From: Dactylellina haptotyla
Taxonomy: Eukaryota > Ascomycota > Orbiliomycetes > Orbiliales > Orbiliaceae
Direction of reading: 5' to 3'
Length of the DNA stretch: 64,000 nucleotides
Assembly (NCBI GenBank): GCA_031310005.1
Contig: CM062380.1
Location: 62,001 to 126,000 of the forward strand
The position numbers and the translations under genes are program-made. The notes under the pieces were generated by a model. It did not search any database. It was not told the DNA's origin and worked only from the letters and a program-made list of their open reading frames with translations. Positions 32,606-45,204 of the stretch are shown here, piece by piece (position 1 is the first letter of the stretch; the number at the start of each line of letters is the position of its first letter).

Positions 32606-35600
32606 GTGGTTCGTAATCTAATTAATACCGAACCATTGCGCGGGCGACAACACCCAAATCCCACTCCGAAAACTGGTGCTGGCGAGCCACGCGACTGCAG
32701 GCCGCCGCCAACCACCAACCTGGCGTCCTCGAATCAGCCGGGCTCCGAGCAGGCCGGCATCTCGCTCGATGACAAGTCCGCGCCCGGGCGACGGGCATCT
32801 TCGTCCTCTTCAGACATCGACCCGATAGCTGTCGAGAAGCGAATTGAGGCCGAGCCTCTGGACTCCGAACTCGTAGCTCAGAGAACAAAATCCACCGTAG
32901 ATTCCACCATACTGGAACAACAGGAAGATGATCTCAGGAAACCACCAAAGCCGTGGTACAGGCGGAACCCCCTCAAGTCGAGGGTTCCGCCGCCAGTGCC
33001 GGAAACAAGAGAGATCAGCCGCGAGAAGAGCTCGAATATACTATCGCAGTTGACTTTTTGGTGGATCAATAATCTCATGACAGTAGGACTAATAATCCGT
33101 TTCTTTCTATACATACTTTGGTTTACAAAAAGAAGCGTAGCTAACGAGTTCCTTCACAGGTTGGATACAACCGGCCATTAGAGCTTAATGATATCCCCCT
33201 CCTGCCGCCCGAACGTCGCGTAGAACCCTCCGTCATCAAGATAACCGAAGAGTTCAAGAAACGAGCTACGCGTGGCGATAAATACCCTTTACTCATGGCC
33301 CTCAATCATGTTTTCTTCCGCACCTTCTGGACAGCTGGTGTTTGCCGCCTGCTAGGTGATGTCTTGCAGGTCCTTTCCCCGCAGATGCTCCGCTATTTGA
33401 TTACTTTTGCTCAAAACGCCTATTTCGGACACCCAGATCCTGTCGGCCAAGGCGTCGGTTTAGCTATCGGTCTCCTCCTAATGCAATGGGCTGCTAGCAC
33501 CTGTATAAGTCAGTTCTTGTATAGAGGTATGCTTACTGGTGGCATGGTCAGAGCTTCTCTCATAAGTATGATCTATGAAAAAAGCACTGTTATTTCGTCG
33601 CGGGCTCGGGCCGTAGGTAGAAGAATCGGAGATGGCGATAGCAAAGAGTTGACTGAGGAAGAGCGGAAAGCACTGGAGAAAGAACAAAAGAAGAAGGCCA
33701 AGGCCGCGGCCCGTCCTGGAGCAGCCATGGATGATTTACCTGGTTGGCCGAACGGCAAAGTAGTCAATCTTATGGGGACTGATACATATCGTGTTGACCA
33801 AGCCGCCTCTTGGAGTCACATGATGTGGACAGCCCCGATTCAAGTTGCCATTACAGTCGCCCTTCTGATTGTTAACATCGGCGTGTCTGCGCTTGCGGGT
33901 CTTGGTTTGATCTTTCTTATGACACCCTTCATTATGTGGGTAGTCTCCGTGCTCGCGAAGCGGAGAAAGGCTATGAACCAGATCACCGATAAACGGGTTG
34001 GCCTTATGCAAGAAATCTTACAAGGTGTTAGATTTGTCAAGTTCTTTGCCTGGGAAGAAAGTTTCCTCCAAGAGCTAAGGAATCTCCGCCGCCGTGAAAT
34101 TAGGTCCATACAATATCTCCTCGCCATAAGAAGTGCCACCAACGCTATATCCATGGTAGGTTTCTCATCCTGTGCGTTATATGCTAGCTCCTTGCGGCCA
34201 ACCCTACTAACACGCATGTATTCTTCTAGTCCCTTCCAGTATTTGCATCCATTCTTGCTTTTGTCACTTACTCTCTGTCACACCCTGGGCTAAACCCTGC
34301 CACAATATTCGCCTCGATTGGTCTCTTCAACGCGCTTCGCCTACCACTAAACTTCCTTCCCGTTGTCATCTCTCAATCCATTGATGCTTTCCTGTCGCTT
34401 CAGAGAATCCAAGAATACCTTCTCCAAGAAGAGGAAGAGGAAACACGGAGTATAGATCCTGAGCAGAAAGATGCTTTTACCCTTAACGATGCATCTTTCA
34501 CCTGGGAAACAACTGGTCCAGTAAAGCAGCAGATGGAGATGGGTAAAGACGGTAAGAAAGGCAAGAAGGACAAGAAAGTCTTAGAGGCAAAGCCACAGCT
34601 TGATGAGAAGCCTAAGGAGGAGAAAGATTTGGAACCTTTCACTATCAACAATATAAACCTCGATATTTCAAGAAACGAACTTCTCGCGATTGTTGGTACT
34701 GTCGGCTCCGGCAAGTCCTCACTGCTCGCAGCGCTCGCTGGAGATATGCGCAAGACCAACGGAACTATCACGCAGGGCGCCAGCATGGCTTACTGTCCTC
34801 AATCAGCATGGATCCAAAACTCTACTGTTCGAGATAATATTCTTTTCGGTCGACCATTTGACCCCGTATGGTATGAAAAGGTGATATACGCATGTGCTCT
34901 CAAGCCCGATCTGGAGATGCTACCGAACGGCGACATGACTGAGATTGGAGAGCGTGGTATTACTGTAAGCGGTGGCCAGAAACAACGTCTCAACATTGCC
35001 AGGGCTATCTACCATAACTCCGACATAATCCTTCTCGATGATCCACTGAGTGCTGTTGACGCACATGTCGGTCGCCACATGTTTAATGAGGCGATTAGCG
35101 GACTGCTGAAGGATAAATGCCGCGTTCTTGCAACCCACCAACTCCACGTCCTAAATCGTTGCGACAGAATTATCGTTATGGTCGAGGGAAATATAAGTGC
35201 TATTGGAACATTTGATGAACTTATGGCGACTAATGAAGACTTCAAGACCATGCTTTCCATGACTGCTTCAGAGGAAGCACCTGAGAAGAAAACGGAAGAA
35301 GCAATAGGCGATAAATTGGAAGAGAAGAAGAAACAGAAGAAGAAAGGCAAGGCACCGGGATTAATGCAAGAAGAAGAGAGAGCATCGAAAAGCGTCGGGT
35401 GGGGCGTATACTACGCGTATATCAAAGCGAGTGGTTCCGTCCTCGTAGCACCTATTGTTGTCATATTTCTATTCACTTCGCAAACCACCAATATTATGAG
35501 CACTATTTGGCTATCGTGGTGGACTAGTGGGCATTACGGACTTTCGAAAGGAGCATATGTAAGTTGACTTTAACCGACTCCAATCTTCCTTAGTTTGCTT

Positions 35601-37433
35601 GTTCATACTAAGATAACCAATAGATCGCAGGCTACGTCGGCCTTGGTGTAGCACAGGCGCTTTTCATGTTTATCTTCGCCTTGACTCTTACTGTTGCTGG
35701 AACTGAAGCTAGCAAAACGCTGATGGAGAAAGCAATGAGAAGCGTGTTAAGGGCACCAATGTCAGTACTCGCATACATCCTATCATCTCATCACAAACTC
35801 GAGCCTATTTCTAATATGCTACTCACAGGTCATTCTTCGATACTACACCCCTTGGGAGAATTGTTAACCGCTTCTCAAAAGACGTTGACATCATGGACAA
35901 CAATCTCACGGATGCGATAAGAATGTACTTCTTTACACTGGCGATGGTGATATCAGTTTTCATCTTGATTATTGTGTACCTTCCTTGGGTATGTTTAAAA
36001 CAAGATTCTCGTTGATGGGGCGTTACTAATATATATCTTTGTCAATTTAGTTTGCTATTGCGCTTGCCCCACTCGGTTTCTTCTTCTTTTGGGCTGCCGG
36101 TTTCTACCGGGCCTCTGCTCGTGAAGTCAAACGACACGAAGCTGTCCTTCGTTCGGAGGTCTTTTCTCGCTTTGGTGAAGCCCTGAGTGGCACTGCAACT
36201 ATTCGCGCGTACGGTCTTCAAGATCATTTCAAGTCGGTCCTCAATTCTGCAATCGACCAGATGGACTCAGCCTACTTTATCACATTTGCAAACCAGCGAT
36301 GGCTCAGCCTTCGGTTAGACACAGTTTCTCTCGGCCTTGTGTTCACCACGGCCATCTTGGTTGTCACATCGAGATTCAGCACCAACCCTTCGACTGCCGG
36401 TGTGGTTTTGAGTTATATCTTACAAGTTGTGGGAATCATTCAATTCATGATTAGACAGCTCGCAGAAGTCGAAAATGCGATGAATTCCACCGAGAGAATC
36501 CACTATTATGGTACCCAGTTACCCCAAGAAGCGGCGGTCCACACCTCGATTACCCCGTCCCCTACTTGGCCGGAACAAGGCGAAATTGTATTCGAAAATG
36601 TCAAGATGAGATACCGAGAAGGATTGCCGCTTGTATTACAGGGACTCGACTTGCACGTACGGGGCGGTGAGCGGATTGGAGTTGTCGGGAGAACCGGCGC
36701 GGGCAAGTCCAGTATCATGAGCACGCTGTTCCGACTAACCGAGCTTGCAGAAGGTAAAATCACGATTGATGGAATGGATATCAGTAAGATCGGCTTGCAG
36801 GACTTGAGAAGCAAGTTGAGCATCATCCCACAGGATCCTACTTTGTTCCAAGGCACCGTCCGGAGCAATCTGGATCCGTTCGGAGAACATACAGATCTCG
36901 AGTTATGGGATGCGCTACGACAGAGCTATTTGGTTACACCTGAGGAGACGGTAGAAGCACCTCAAAACTCTTCATCGACGGATGAAATTGGCGCGGCCGG
37001 CACTGGAAGTGGTACGAGCACTCCACCTGTCGGTGGCCAAGTTGCCCAGAAGAAGGAGAGGATCACCTTGGATACCACTGTGATCGAAGAGGGTCTGAAC
37101 TTCTCGTTAGGTCAACGGCAGTTGATGGCTCTGGCTCGTGCACTCGTTCGTGGCAGTCGCATTATCGTTTGTGATGAGGCGACGAGCAGCGTTGATGAAG
37201 AGACGGATAGAAAGATTCAAAAGACGATGGCGGAAGGATTCGGAAGAAGCACTGTACTATGCATTGCACACCGCCTTAGGACGATTGTGAAGTATGATAG
37301 AGTTGTGGTATTAGACCAGGGCCGAATCGTAGAAGCCGATGCACCCTTGAAGCTTTGGGAGAGCGGCGGCGTGTTCAGAGGAATGTGTGATCGGAGCAAG
37401 ATCCGGAGGAACGATTTTGACGACACCGATTAG
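32606..37433 (+). CDS. ABCC-type full ABC transporter (Yor1-like); start codon unresolved
   Basis: Recognisable exons: about 32606-33082, 33160-34155, 34230-35558, 35624-35760, 35829-35988 and 36051-37433, all joining in frame, for about 1490 residues. The first conserved motif is 'LTFWWINNLMTVGYNRPLELNDIPLL' spanning intron 1. TMD1 carries a Lys/Glu/Ala-rich loop ('ERKALEKEQKKKAKAAA'). NBD1: Walker A 'GTVGSGKSS', signature 'VSGGQKQR', Walker B 'IILLDDPLSAVD' (Asp where the catalytic Glu usually is). TMD2 then NBD2: 'GRTGAGKSS', 'FSLGQRQ', 'IIVCDEATSSVD' (catalytic Glu present). A Lys/Asp-rich insert precedes NBD1, as in fungal Yor1 proteins, which export drugs and oligomycin-like compounds at the plasma membrane. 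The first exon frame has no ATG between its upstream stop (32582) and the conserved region, so a further 5' exon or a different splice is needed. Confidence 0.92.
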
Positions 37434-37748
37434 ATTTTATCGTATTCTTATTTAATAGATGTAACGACTATTATGATACCTGTTTGTTAGATACCAAAAT
37501 ACTTTTATTAGCTGCGGGAACGAATTTGGATATACAAAATGGCACTTTGGTTCTGTTCTATACAATAATATATCAATAAATATCGTGATACTTGGACTCG
37601 TCCCTCGCCAGCGTGCTAATACAAAAAACAACACCTGCCTTCACACCCCTCCATCTAACCATATCTACGCGGCACTATACCCCTTCTAATATCTATCGCT
37701 TAGAACAGGATTCCTCATACCACCTATCTATACGGAGACAAAATCACA
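37434..37748. other. Spacer between tandem genes
   Basis: 315 nt that must contain the ABC transporter 3' end and the Mnd1 promoter. It is A/T-rich on the left and C-rich on the right, as is usual for a fungal leader. No other feature is seen. Confidence 0.6.
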
Positions 37749-38674
37749 ATGGTAGGTCTGGTTGGTCTTCTACTATAGCACCGACAGCAAGCCGGTCTGC
37801 CAGGTTCACTCAGGCTCGAACTAACACTATCTTCAATACAATAGCCCAAATTCAACCCATCTGCCGCCAAACTTCTAGCAGTCGAATCTTACTTTACAGA
37901 TCACAGGCCTATCACCGCCCATTCCATCAAAGATCTCGAAAAGGCCTTGCCCACTGCGACCGGCATCTCGGGCATGCAGGTCAAGGACTACCTAACCGCT
38001 CTTGTGGATGAGAACAAGATTCGTGTCGAGAAGATTGGAAGCGGAAACTGGTACTGGTCTTTCAAGGCGGATGAGAAAAAACAAAAGGAGAACGAGTTAA
38101 GAACCTGGGAAAGGGAAGTTACGGGACTGGAGGGGAGAATACAAGAGATTGCAGACGAGATCGAACAAGAGAAGGGGCAAAAGGAAGGAGACAGCCATGA
38201 CAAAGTATGGCCGTTCTACATCGTTGAGCACAGTGGATATGTTCTAAGCTTTGGAGAACCATACGTTGATGTCTGAAACTAATGGATGCTAAAGGTCCAA
38301 CGAGCTACGATGATGCGAGATATTCAGCTTCTCACGGTTGAAAAGACCAAGATGGAAAGTGAGCTTGCATTGCATGCCGACAACAATCCCGCCCAAATTG
38401 ACCATATGAAGGAAGTTGTTCAACTCATGAAGGCAGCGGGAAACATGCACGCAGGTCAGTATCGTTCTTCTGGATAAAAAATAGCTATATTTAGCTCCGC
38501 TTTCGTTAAGCTCAAGTATCAAGTCCGGTTACTTATCGATTGCTAATTTGTATAGACAATATCTATGCTATTGAAGGATACATGAAAGCCGCAGGAATGC
38601 TATCAAGCGATGTTGCATCTTTTAAGGGCTCTTTGGGCATCCCGGACGATGTGGAGGATATTGGAATAAACTGA
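37749..38674 (+). CDS. mnd1: Meiotic nuclear division protein 1 (Mnd1)
   Basis: Exons 37749-37751 (the ATG alone), 37845-38204, 38295-38454 and 38556-38674 give 213 residues, the normal Mnd1 length. The start codon is followed directly by GTAGGT, and the intron ends at 37844 with CTAAC upstream; exon 2 then reads 'PKFNPSAAKLLAVESYF'. The N-terminal winged-helix part contains 'KDLEKALPTATGISGMQVKDYLTALVDENKIRVEKIGSGNWYWSF', closely matching known Mnd1. A coiled coil follows ('ENELRTWEREVTGLEGRIQEIADEIEQEK', 'QRATMMRDIQLLTVEKTKMESEL'). The C-terminal 'DNIYAIEGYMKAAG' segment is also typical. Mnd1 pairs with Hop2 and stimulates Dmc1/Rad51 strand exchange between homologues in meiosis. Hop2 is not in this window. 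Confidence 0.95.
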
Positions 38675-39404
38675 ATATCTCTTGCGGTTGAGATGGCAAA
38701 GCCGATCGGTCGTCTATATACTACAGTGTAATTTTTTAAAGGCAAATGACACTTAGACTATGAAATTCTGCGAGAATGCAGTAGCAAATAATTTGCTGTC
38801 TGAAATTGGGTCGATTCCTGAATTAATCAATTCAGAACCTCCGTTGTGTGATAAATCAACTATCCTACCCAACAGTACACGCTTATTACAACAAGATACT
38901 CAGTACTATGAACATGTATTTACAGAATGTAAAGTTTTGCTAGCTTGAAAATATTCTTTTGTCGTTTCCCTAATTGTGCTTCCCAAATAGTGTTTCTTTT
39001 GACCTTTCGGTTCCCAAAATTAAAAACCCCCATTTGTCCCATAAAAATACTCAAAAGTAAAAGAGGAAACCCATGCAAAACACAGAACGCCAAATGCCGC
39101 GGAAGTATGAGAAAATAAACACTGATGGCGTGGGCGAGCTATGAATTGCCGTTTTGATGCCGCTGCCCGTCGCCCCCAAGATTACGTAAAGCGAGGTTAT
39201 GAAAGAAAAAAGACACCGCAAGACAAGAAATCCAGAACAAAAGAGCCTGACTCCGTAAAAGTAAATCGCTTGGTTCGTAAAGCAAGGATATATAACTGCT
39301 GTTGTCATGAATATAGGGATGAATAAATATATAAAAGAGAGTATGAGATCGCAATGGGCCAGACTTTATATGTTATGGGTAAAGCGAAATATAGTGCCGA
39401 CGGT
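38675..39404. other. Shared 3' region between convergent genes
   Basis: About 730 nt between the ends of Mnd1 and the arrestin gene. An unrecognised 62-codon frame at 38760-38948 is not supported by anything else. Otherwise A/T-rich. Confidence 0.5.
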
Positions 39405-41624
39405 TTATCGAATGTAACGTGGCAATTCGCTATTCCCAGTTTCGTCTTCTTCCGCGACATCCGGGGCTGATGGCTCTATACTACCGTGGGTGCTGGAACT
39501 CCCACTGGTACTTGGGACAGGCGGAGCACTAGCTTGTGCAAGTAACCGTTGTCTCTCCAGTTCCTCCTTATCTTCATTCAAATGAGTGCTCTGTCGATGT
39601 GCATTAAGACCATCCGGCCGCTCATATGCGGGAGCTGCAGCGCTGTGGCTACTACTCTCAGGCACAAAGTAGAGGTCTTCTTCATCATAGGGATGAATAA
39701 AGGAGGGTGCTGAAGCTTCGGTGCTAGGCCCGGCGAGCGGCGGTGCTGAAGGGAGAAATTGCTCTTCTGCCATTCTGATCTGGGCCTTTTCATCGTGTAC
39801 GGGTGGGAGCTGGGGTGGAACCATTGAGGGGGTATATTGGCCGGGAGGTGGCGTCACGCTGGCGGCAGACGGGGACGAGCGTCGACTGCTATTCTGATAA
39901 TCCGGTGCATCTCCCAGGAAATTCATCACTTGGGCGACCGTGTTGTCCCTCTCGGCTTCTCGATCTGGCTGCGAATCCACTCCCTGCGATTCCGCTGTTG
40001 ACGCTTGAGAAGGGGCTGAGGACTGCGGGGCTGCAATTTCCTTGGATTTTTCCTCCTTTCTCTTCCGGCGCTTTCCGCTATCCGAAGTTCCGACAACAAT
40101 TTCGAATGTACAGCTAATCACAGCTTTCTCTCGTCTGATACGGTCGGTTTCCATGATTCCCTCGGCCTGCATGCGTTTGAGATCTTCATTGGTGCTGCCG
40201 TCCATGATTACGTCGCCCATCCCGTTCTTACTTGCTAGTTTACCTCCTAGATCCACCACAACTTCGACAAAGTAAGTGAACTCCAGTAGGCCCTGGGGCA
40301 CTTTCGTGATACTGGGAAAGGCGTCGCCGGGCACTCGTACGCTGGCCTTAATAACGGTCGTTAAGCTCCGTGGGTCGACGATAAGGGCTGTGATGGATTG
40401 ATCGAGGTCTTTTCGGAATGTTGATACCGAAGATTTCGAGAAGGAAAGGGAGGAAGCAGTGAGAACTTTGTCGGCGGGCGGTAAAGTGTCAAGCCGACAT
40501 TGTCGTGATAGAGTGAGAATAACACCGGATAGGGATTTTAACGGTCGGGTATGGGAAACTGTGATCTTAACGGGGATTGATTCTCCTGGTAAGCAAGCGG
40601 GACGTAGGAGTTCGATAGTCGCCATCGGGTGAGGCTGTGCTGATACGGTCGGCGAAGGCGGTAAGGATGGAGTGTTGTTAGAAATGGATCTGGGGCCGCC
40701 AGCAGGAGAAAGGGGCGGGGACGGATTTGGAGGTTGATGTAGTGTTTGTATGTACGTTGTGGAATCATTGGAAGAGCCTGAGGATTTCAGTCGACGAAGG
40801 GGTCGGTTAGGTTCCATGGAAATGGTCAGGGGCTTCGGGGGCTTGAAGAGAGCGACGTCGATGGTTTCTGAGAATTGGATTTCTGCGGTGCATGTAGTGA
40901 CAGCGTGGATAGTAGTCGGACGGGTCAGCGCAGCGGTTAGCAAGTATGTAATCGCTCCTCGCTCGAACTAGACAAGGTAAGTTATTAGTTAAAAGAATAT
41001 TCGATGTTATTTGAGGAATCGCTGACGTACATCTAGACTTTGGATCCCGCCTTTCTGTGGGAACTCGATGACGAAACCGACTTCCAAGCCTCCAGCGCCA
41101 AGCCGTCCTTCACCAACGACAACCTGCTCTTCTTCGAACAGGACTACTCCGCGGCCGCTGTGTCTGCCTTCAATTGTCGTTCCTCGGTTCCGGCAGCCTC
41201 TAATCATCTTGCTATCTCGATATGTGACATCTTTGACGATATCTTCGCCCCATTTGTGCCCTCTTCTGTCGTGGGGGTAGACCATAACACTCCCACCGAG
41301 TGTTAGTGTCAAATGGGTGATTCGAGTCGCCCGGGATGTTGTGAGGACTATCGATCCAGTGACTTGTTCGCCAGGTTTGTATCGTCGGTGCGGGTGGTCG
41401 AGTTTGATGTAGAAGTCGGTGATGGCGCGCCGCGACGGCTTCAGCTGGGAGAGAGGAGAGGCACTGGGACTCGCAGGTTGCGCAGATGGGGACGATGGCG
41501 ACCGAGGAGAAGAACTCCGTATTCGCGAGATCAGTGAGTTCAACCGGCCACCGCTGAGTGTCGTCATGGTGGCGGGGGGGAGGGATGTGTGGATTGCGGA
41601 TTGCGGATACGATTGTACGTCCAA
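39405..41624 (-). CDS. palF: Arrestin-like pH-signalling protein PalF/RIM8
   Basis: Two exons on the minus strand, 41624-41031 and 40967-39405 (phase 0 intron of 63 nt), giving 718 residues from the first ATG; MTTLSGG, 19 residues later, is an alternative start. Arrestin-N part: 'ITDFYIKLDHPHRRYKPGEQVTGSIVLTT' and 'VGFVIEFPQ'. The junction gives 'SLDFERGAITYLLTAALTRPTT', a PalF hallmark. Arrestin-C part: 'ATIELLRPACLPGESIPVKITVSHTRPLKSL', 'TFRKDLDQSI', 'KASVRVPGDAFPSI', 'YFVEVVVDLGGKLA' and 'TDRIRREKAVISCTFEIVVGTSDS'. PalF binds the 7-TM sensor PalH and, once ubiquitinated, passes the alkaline-pH signal toward the PacC/Rim101 protease complex. The C-terminal third is disordered and Pro/Ser-rich. 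The insert between the two arrestin halves looks shorter than in other PalF proteins I recall. Confidence 0.87.
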
Positions 41625-44600
41625 GTTAGGGCTGAGATATGTCGGAAAGGCCTCTACCGCAACGATCCCGCGAAGGGAATCGCGCGTTCAGTAGCTTGCA
41701 GCAGGCAGTGGGGGAATATTGTCGGCGGACAGCGTGCGGGCCTCTGTGTGGTTCGTGTGAAGTCGTAGGAGGCTATCTCACGGGGGGAAAGCCTCGTCGA
41801 AGGCAGCGATAACTGCAATCCGGCGCGGATGTTTTTTTTGTTATTCGGAATTATCTGGGCGGATGTTTGTTGTTGTTGTGGTTGGTTGGGCCAGTTCCCA
41901 GCCGGTCGCTTGGAAGGAAGTTGGCAGGTTCTGCAGGTTGTATTCGCGGAGAAACACTCTTCCGCGAGGACGAAGTTGGAGATGAATGAAACGGCAGGAT
42001 ACGAACGGAAGATGGGGACAGAATAGTAATAACAATAGGAGGAGGAGGAGAACGACACCGTCGAGGGAGAGGGGAGGGGGTAAAAGCTTAGCCGGAAACA
42101 AGCCTTCGCAGAGTCGGCCAGGGTGACCAGACGGACAGACAGAAAGGACAGAAACAGGCCCAGGCAGTCAACTACCTGAACTATGCTACCTATCGACTAC
42201 CTGCTTTGGACCTGCTTTGAACCCGCTAGGCACGCCGACAAGCTCGAGCTGGCTGACCAGAGGGGGAGTTCTCCGGTGACTTGTCCGTCCCACCAGTCCG
42301 GGCCAGAAATACCAAGCACCCGAAAGAAGGGGAGGGAACTGAGGATCGGGAAAGGACCTTCCACTCTCTCCTTTGCTGCTCTTCCGGTTCGAGCAGCAGT
42401 CACGTTCTGTTTTCCTTTCTCTTTCGTTTCTTTCTCCTTGCTCTCTGTCCGATCAGACAACAACCGAAGGGTTTCCTTCCCGGATAAGTTCAGAATGCCG
42501 TGATGTTGTGTTTGCCCCCCTTTTTTTGCCTTTTGCCCTTTGTGTCTTTGACTTTTTTCTCCTTGTCTGCCAGTCGATTTCAAGCAAGCCACCAAAACCT
42601 AGAACCGAAAAAACAGGAATTAAAGAAGATGGGGTTGTGGAAGTGAGTGGGAGTTGAGTGGAAGTGTGGATGCGCCGATAGTCGAGAAACGGGGACAATC
42701 AAATTATTACAGAGACTGCCGATGGCTGTGTCTATCCGTAACGTCAATCCCGCCGCAGCAATATTTCGGCTGATAAAATGATCGATACGAAAACCCGGCA
42801 GCTCAAATATGGCTTTCTTAGTATCTTATTTCGTTTCGAAGGTCTGAGCTGAGATGGCCGGCTTGATTTGATTCGAAGGAGAGGGTTGGGTGTGTCTGGG
42901 CTGGATGCGTAAGCCTTTTTGGGCCCCTTGGGTGCCGGCTTTGCTCTTTCTTGGCCGGATTGGCACTCTACACCTTGCGACCGAAGAAAAAAAAAAATTG
43001 CAATAAGTCCAACTAATCAAGTCGTTGTCGCTTCGAGAGGTCAGCCTCTGGTTTAGTTCAATCGAAGGTTTGGCCGAGTTTTCGTCTGGACAGATTGGAG
43101 CAAAGTCCGGGAGTCTTGTAATCTAGCAAAACTCAACTTCGTGTTAACTGATGACCGTTTTCCTTTATTTCTGTTCTTTAACTCTCCTTCCCCTCAACTG
43201 CACGGGCGGGTACTATAGAGTTTGGGAACGCTAGCCGTGAGGCTGAGGATATGGGATTCAATAATGCTGGCAAGGTGAAGCTCCAGACCCTGAGCTCTGA
43301 TACGTGTAGCTCAGCAAATTGTTAAAAGCAAAACTAGAGGACGCCCATTTTATATATGTTTTGTATGATTATAAAAAGGGACCTGCCTTTCTGTGCACAG
43401 AATTCCAGCTCAAGCTGACAGAGCCCATCGCACTCTTGCTAGTGAAATTGGGGAAGGAAAAGGTGGGTGACAAATTGGGAGGGGTTTGTTCCATCAGTGG
43501 AAAGCACGCTAACATTGACCACAACTGACCTTTTTTTTCGTTTTGTTTTTTTTGCTAACCCCCTTGGTCGGTTGGGTTTCCTCGAAGAATGAAAGGGAAA
43601 AAATCAAACGGCGATTTTGCTGGCGTGAGAGAGAGCCTTTCAAAGTAGGACTTCTTGGGGGATCCGTGAGGAGACAGATCCGGGCCGAAAGTTCAAAGCT
43701 TTCCCCTCACAGTCGTTCCCAGGCCTGTCTAAGTCGTCAAGAAAGCTTATAAGGTCTTGTGTTCTCGCGTGTGACTGCAGATGTTGGTCTTGGTAAACCC
43801 AAGAAATATCGGAAAATGGGGAAAACAGCAGGATAGTCCTGACAGATGGTCTTGGTAAAGGGGAAAAAAGTCTTGGGAGGAACAACGTGGATGGTGGAAG
43901 GATATTAACTGCAAGGACCTCGCTCTTATCCGGGTGGTGGGAGACTAACGACGAGTAATTTAGCGGGTTGTTAAGAAAGTGGAGTGAAAGGGATTCTCCA
44001 CTCGCCCCGATTTGTTTTAGACACTTCTCTTCATCCCTTTGCCTTGCTCACATCGTTTCTTCGTTTTCTCGCTTTTCCTTTCTCATCGGAAGGAAATGGA
44101 GATGGCACCCTAGCGTGATCCAATGCATAATTGGAAGGGTTCCTCGTTTTCTCCCTCTCGCGTCCAAAATTTGACGAGGTAGAGGGCCCGTCTCGGAAGA
44201 TTGCCGTGCCTTCATCACAATCCAGATATTCTCGTAAAAACGAGCGGCAACCAAGCCCAGCTTCAGTGTCTGTCGATGGATTACTAGCATTAAGTGGGTA
44301 AATTATATAATAGCGTTTCGTGAACGCTGAGATGACGACGATTCTGACGACCAGCCTTTGGTTTTCGGGACAAGTCTGCCAAGTCCAGAGGCGAAGGGAG
44401 ACAAGCCCAGACAAGCTTTTTCTCAAGCCAGTTTCCCCCATGGCCGTGTGTCCATTCACATTTCCTAACGCGCAGTCTCGATGAGAGACAGCCTCAGGTT
44501 GCTTTTTTGTCCTCTTGCTTTTTGTTTCAGTTCCAGCCCTTACAGCAGTCCACGGCGTCATCGTATTTTCGGGATTTCCCTTCTCAGTTTATAGGAGAAT

Positions 44601-45204
44601 TTGCTCGTGTGATAAAGACCCTACCAACCCAACTTTATACGCGTATACGATGCTGGTGACATGCAGAGATTAGTTAACGAGTTTCGCGGGCATATCTGCT
44701 CGTATCAAGGCCTAGAATCATCGGGAAATACTTATCACTGCACGGAAGAGCATGGAACGGCCTTCAGGATACCCTTAGGCGGCTTTCATATCGTTTATCT
44801 AGCTATAGTATTCTTCCTGGGGCGGCCCGACTCCGATATGCCATGGGCGAAGAGGATTCGACGAGGCGGAGAAACTCGTCCTACAACGATTCGGCTCAGT
44901 CCGCAGTCCCGTTGATTGATTGTTGAGGTTGTCCTGCGTTGCGCCGTCGCGTCGAATCGCCACAACTGCAACACATACAACACGCTTTCACCAATTCAAC
45001 GTACAACCAAGGCCAGTGCCACAGTACGATTGTCTATTGTACCTCAGGGAACCAGGCGTAATGCACAGTCTCGATTACCATTCTATCTATCTTGGACCTC
45101 CTGCTGCTTAAATACTATATACATCTCTCTCTGTCGCTCCAGTCTATACGCATACATATTTACATTTCTCAAAGCCAATTATTATTTAGCAACGAGAAAG
45201 CTGC
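41625..45204. other. Intergenic region, 3.6 kb
   Basis: Upstream of PalF and downstream of the Pro-rich secreted protein gene (both minus). The PalF-proximal part is pyrimidine-biased and C/T-rich, like a long fungal leader. A phrase GGTCTTGGTAAA occurs twice near 43785 and 43848. A 176-codon frame at 44031-44561 (-) lacks motifs and overlaps other frames, and I do not accept it as a gene. No RNA gene is recognised. Confidence 0.5.

Noticed and set aside
44031-44561. 176-codon minus-strand frame
   Set aside because: No domain, signal peptide or partner exon; overlapping frames are also open, and composition does not look like the neighbouring genes.
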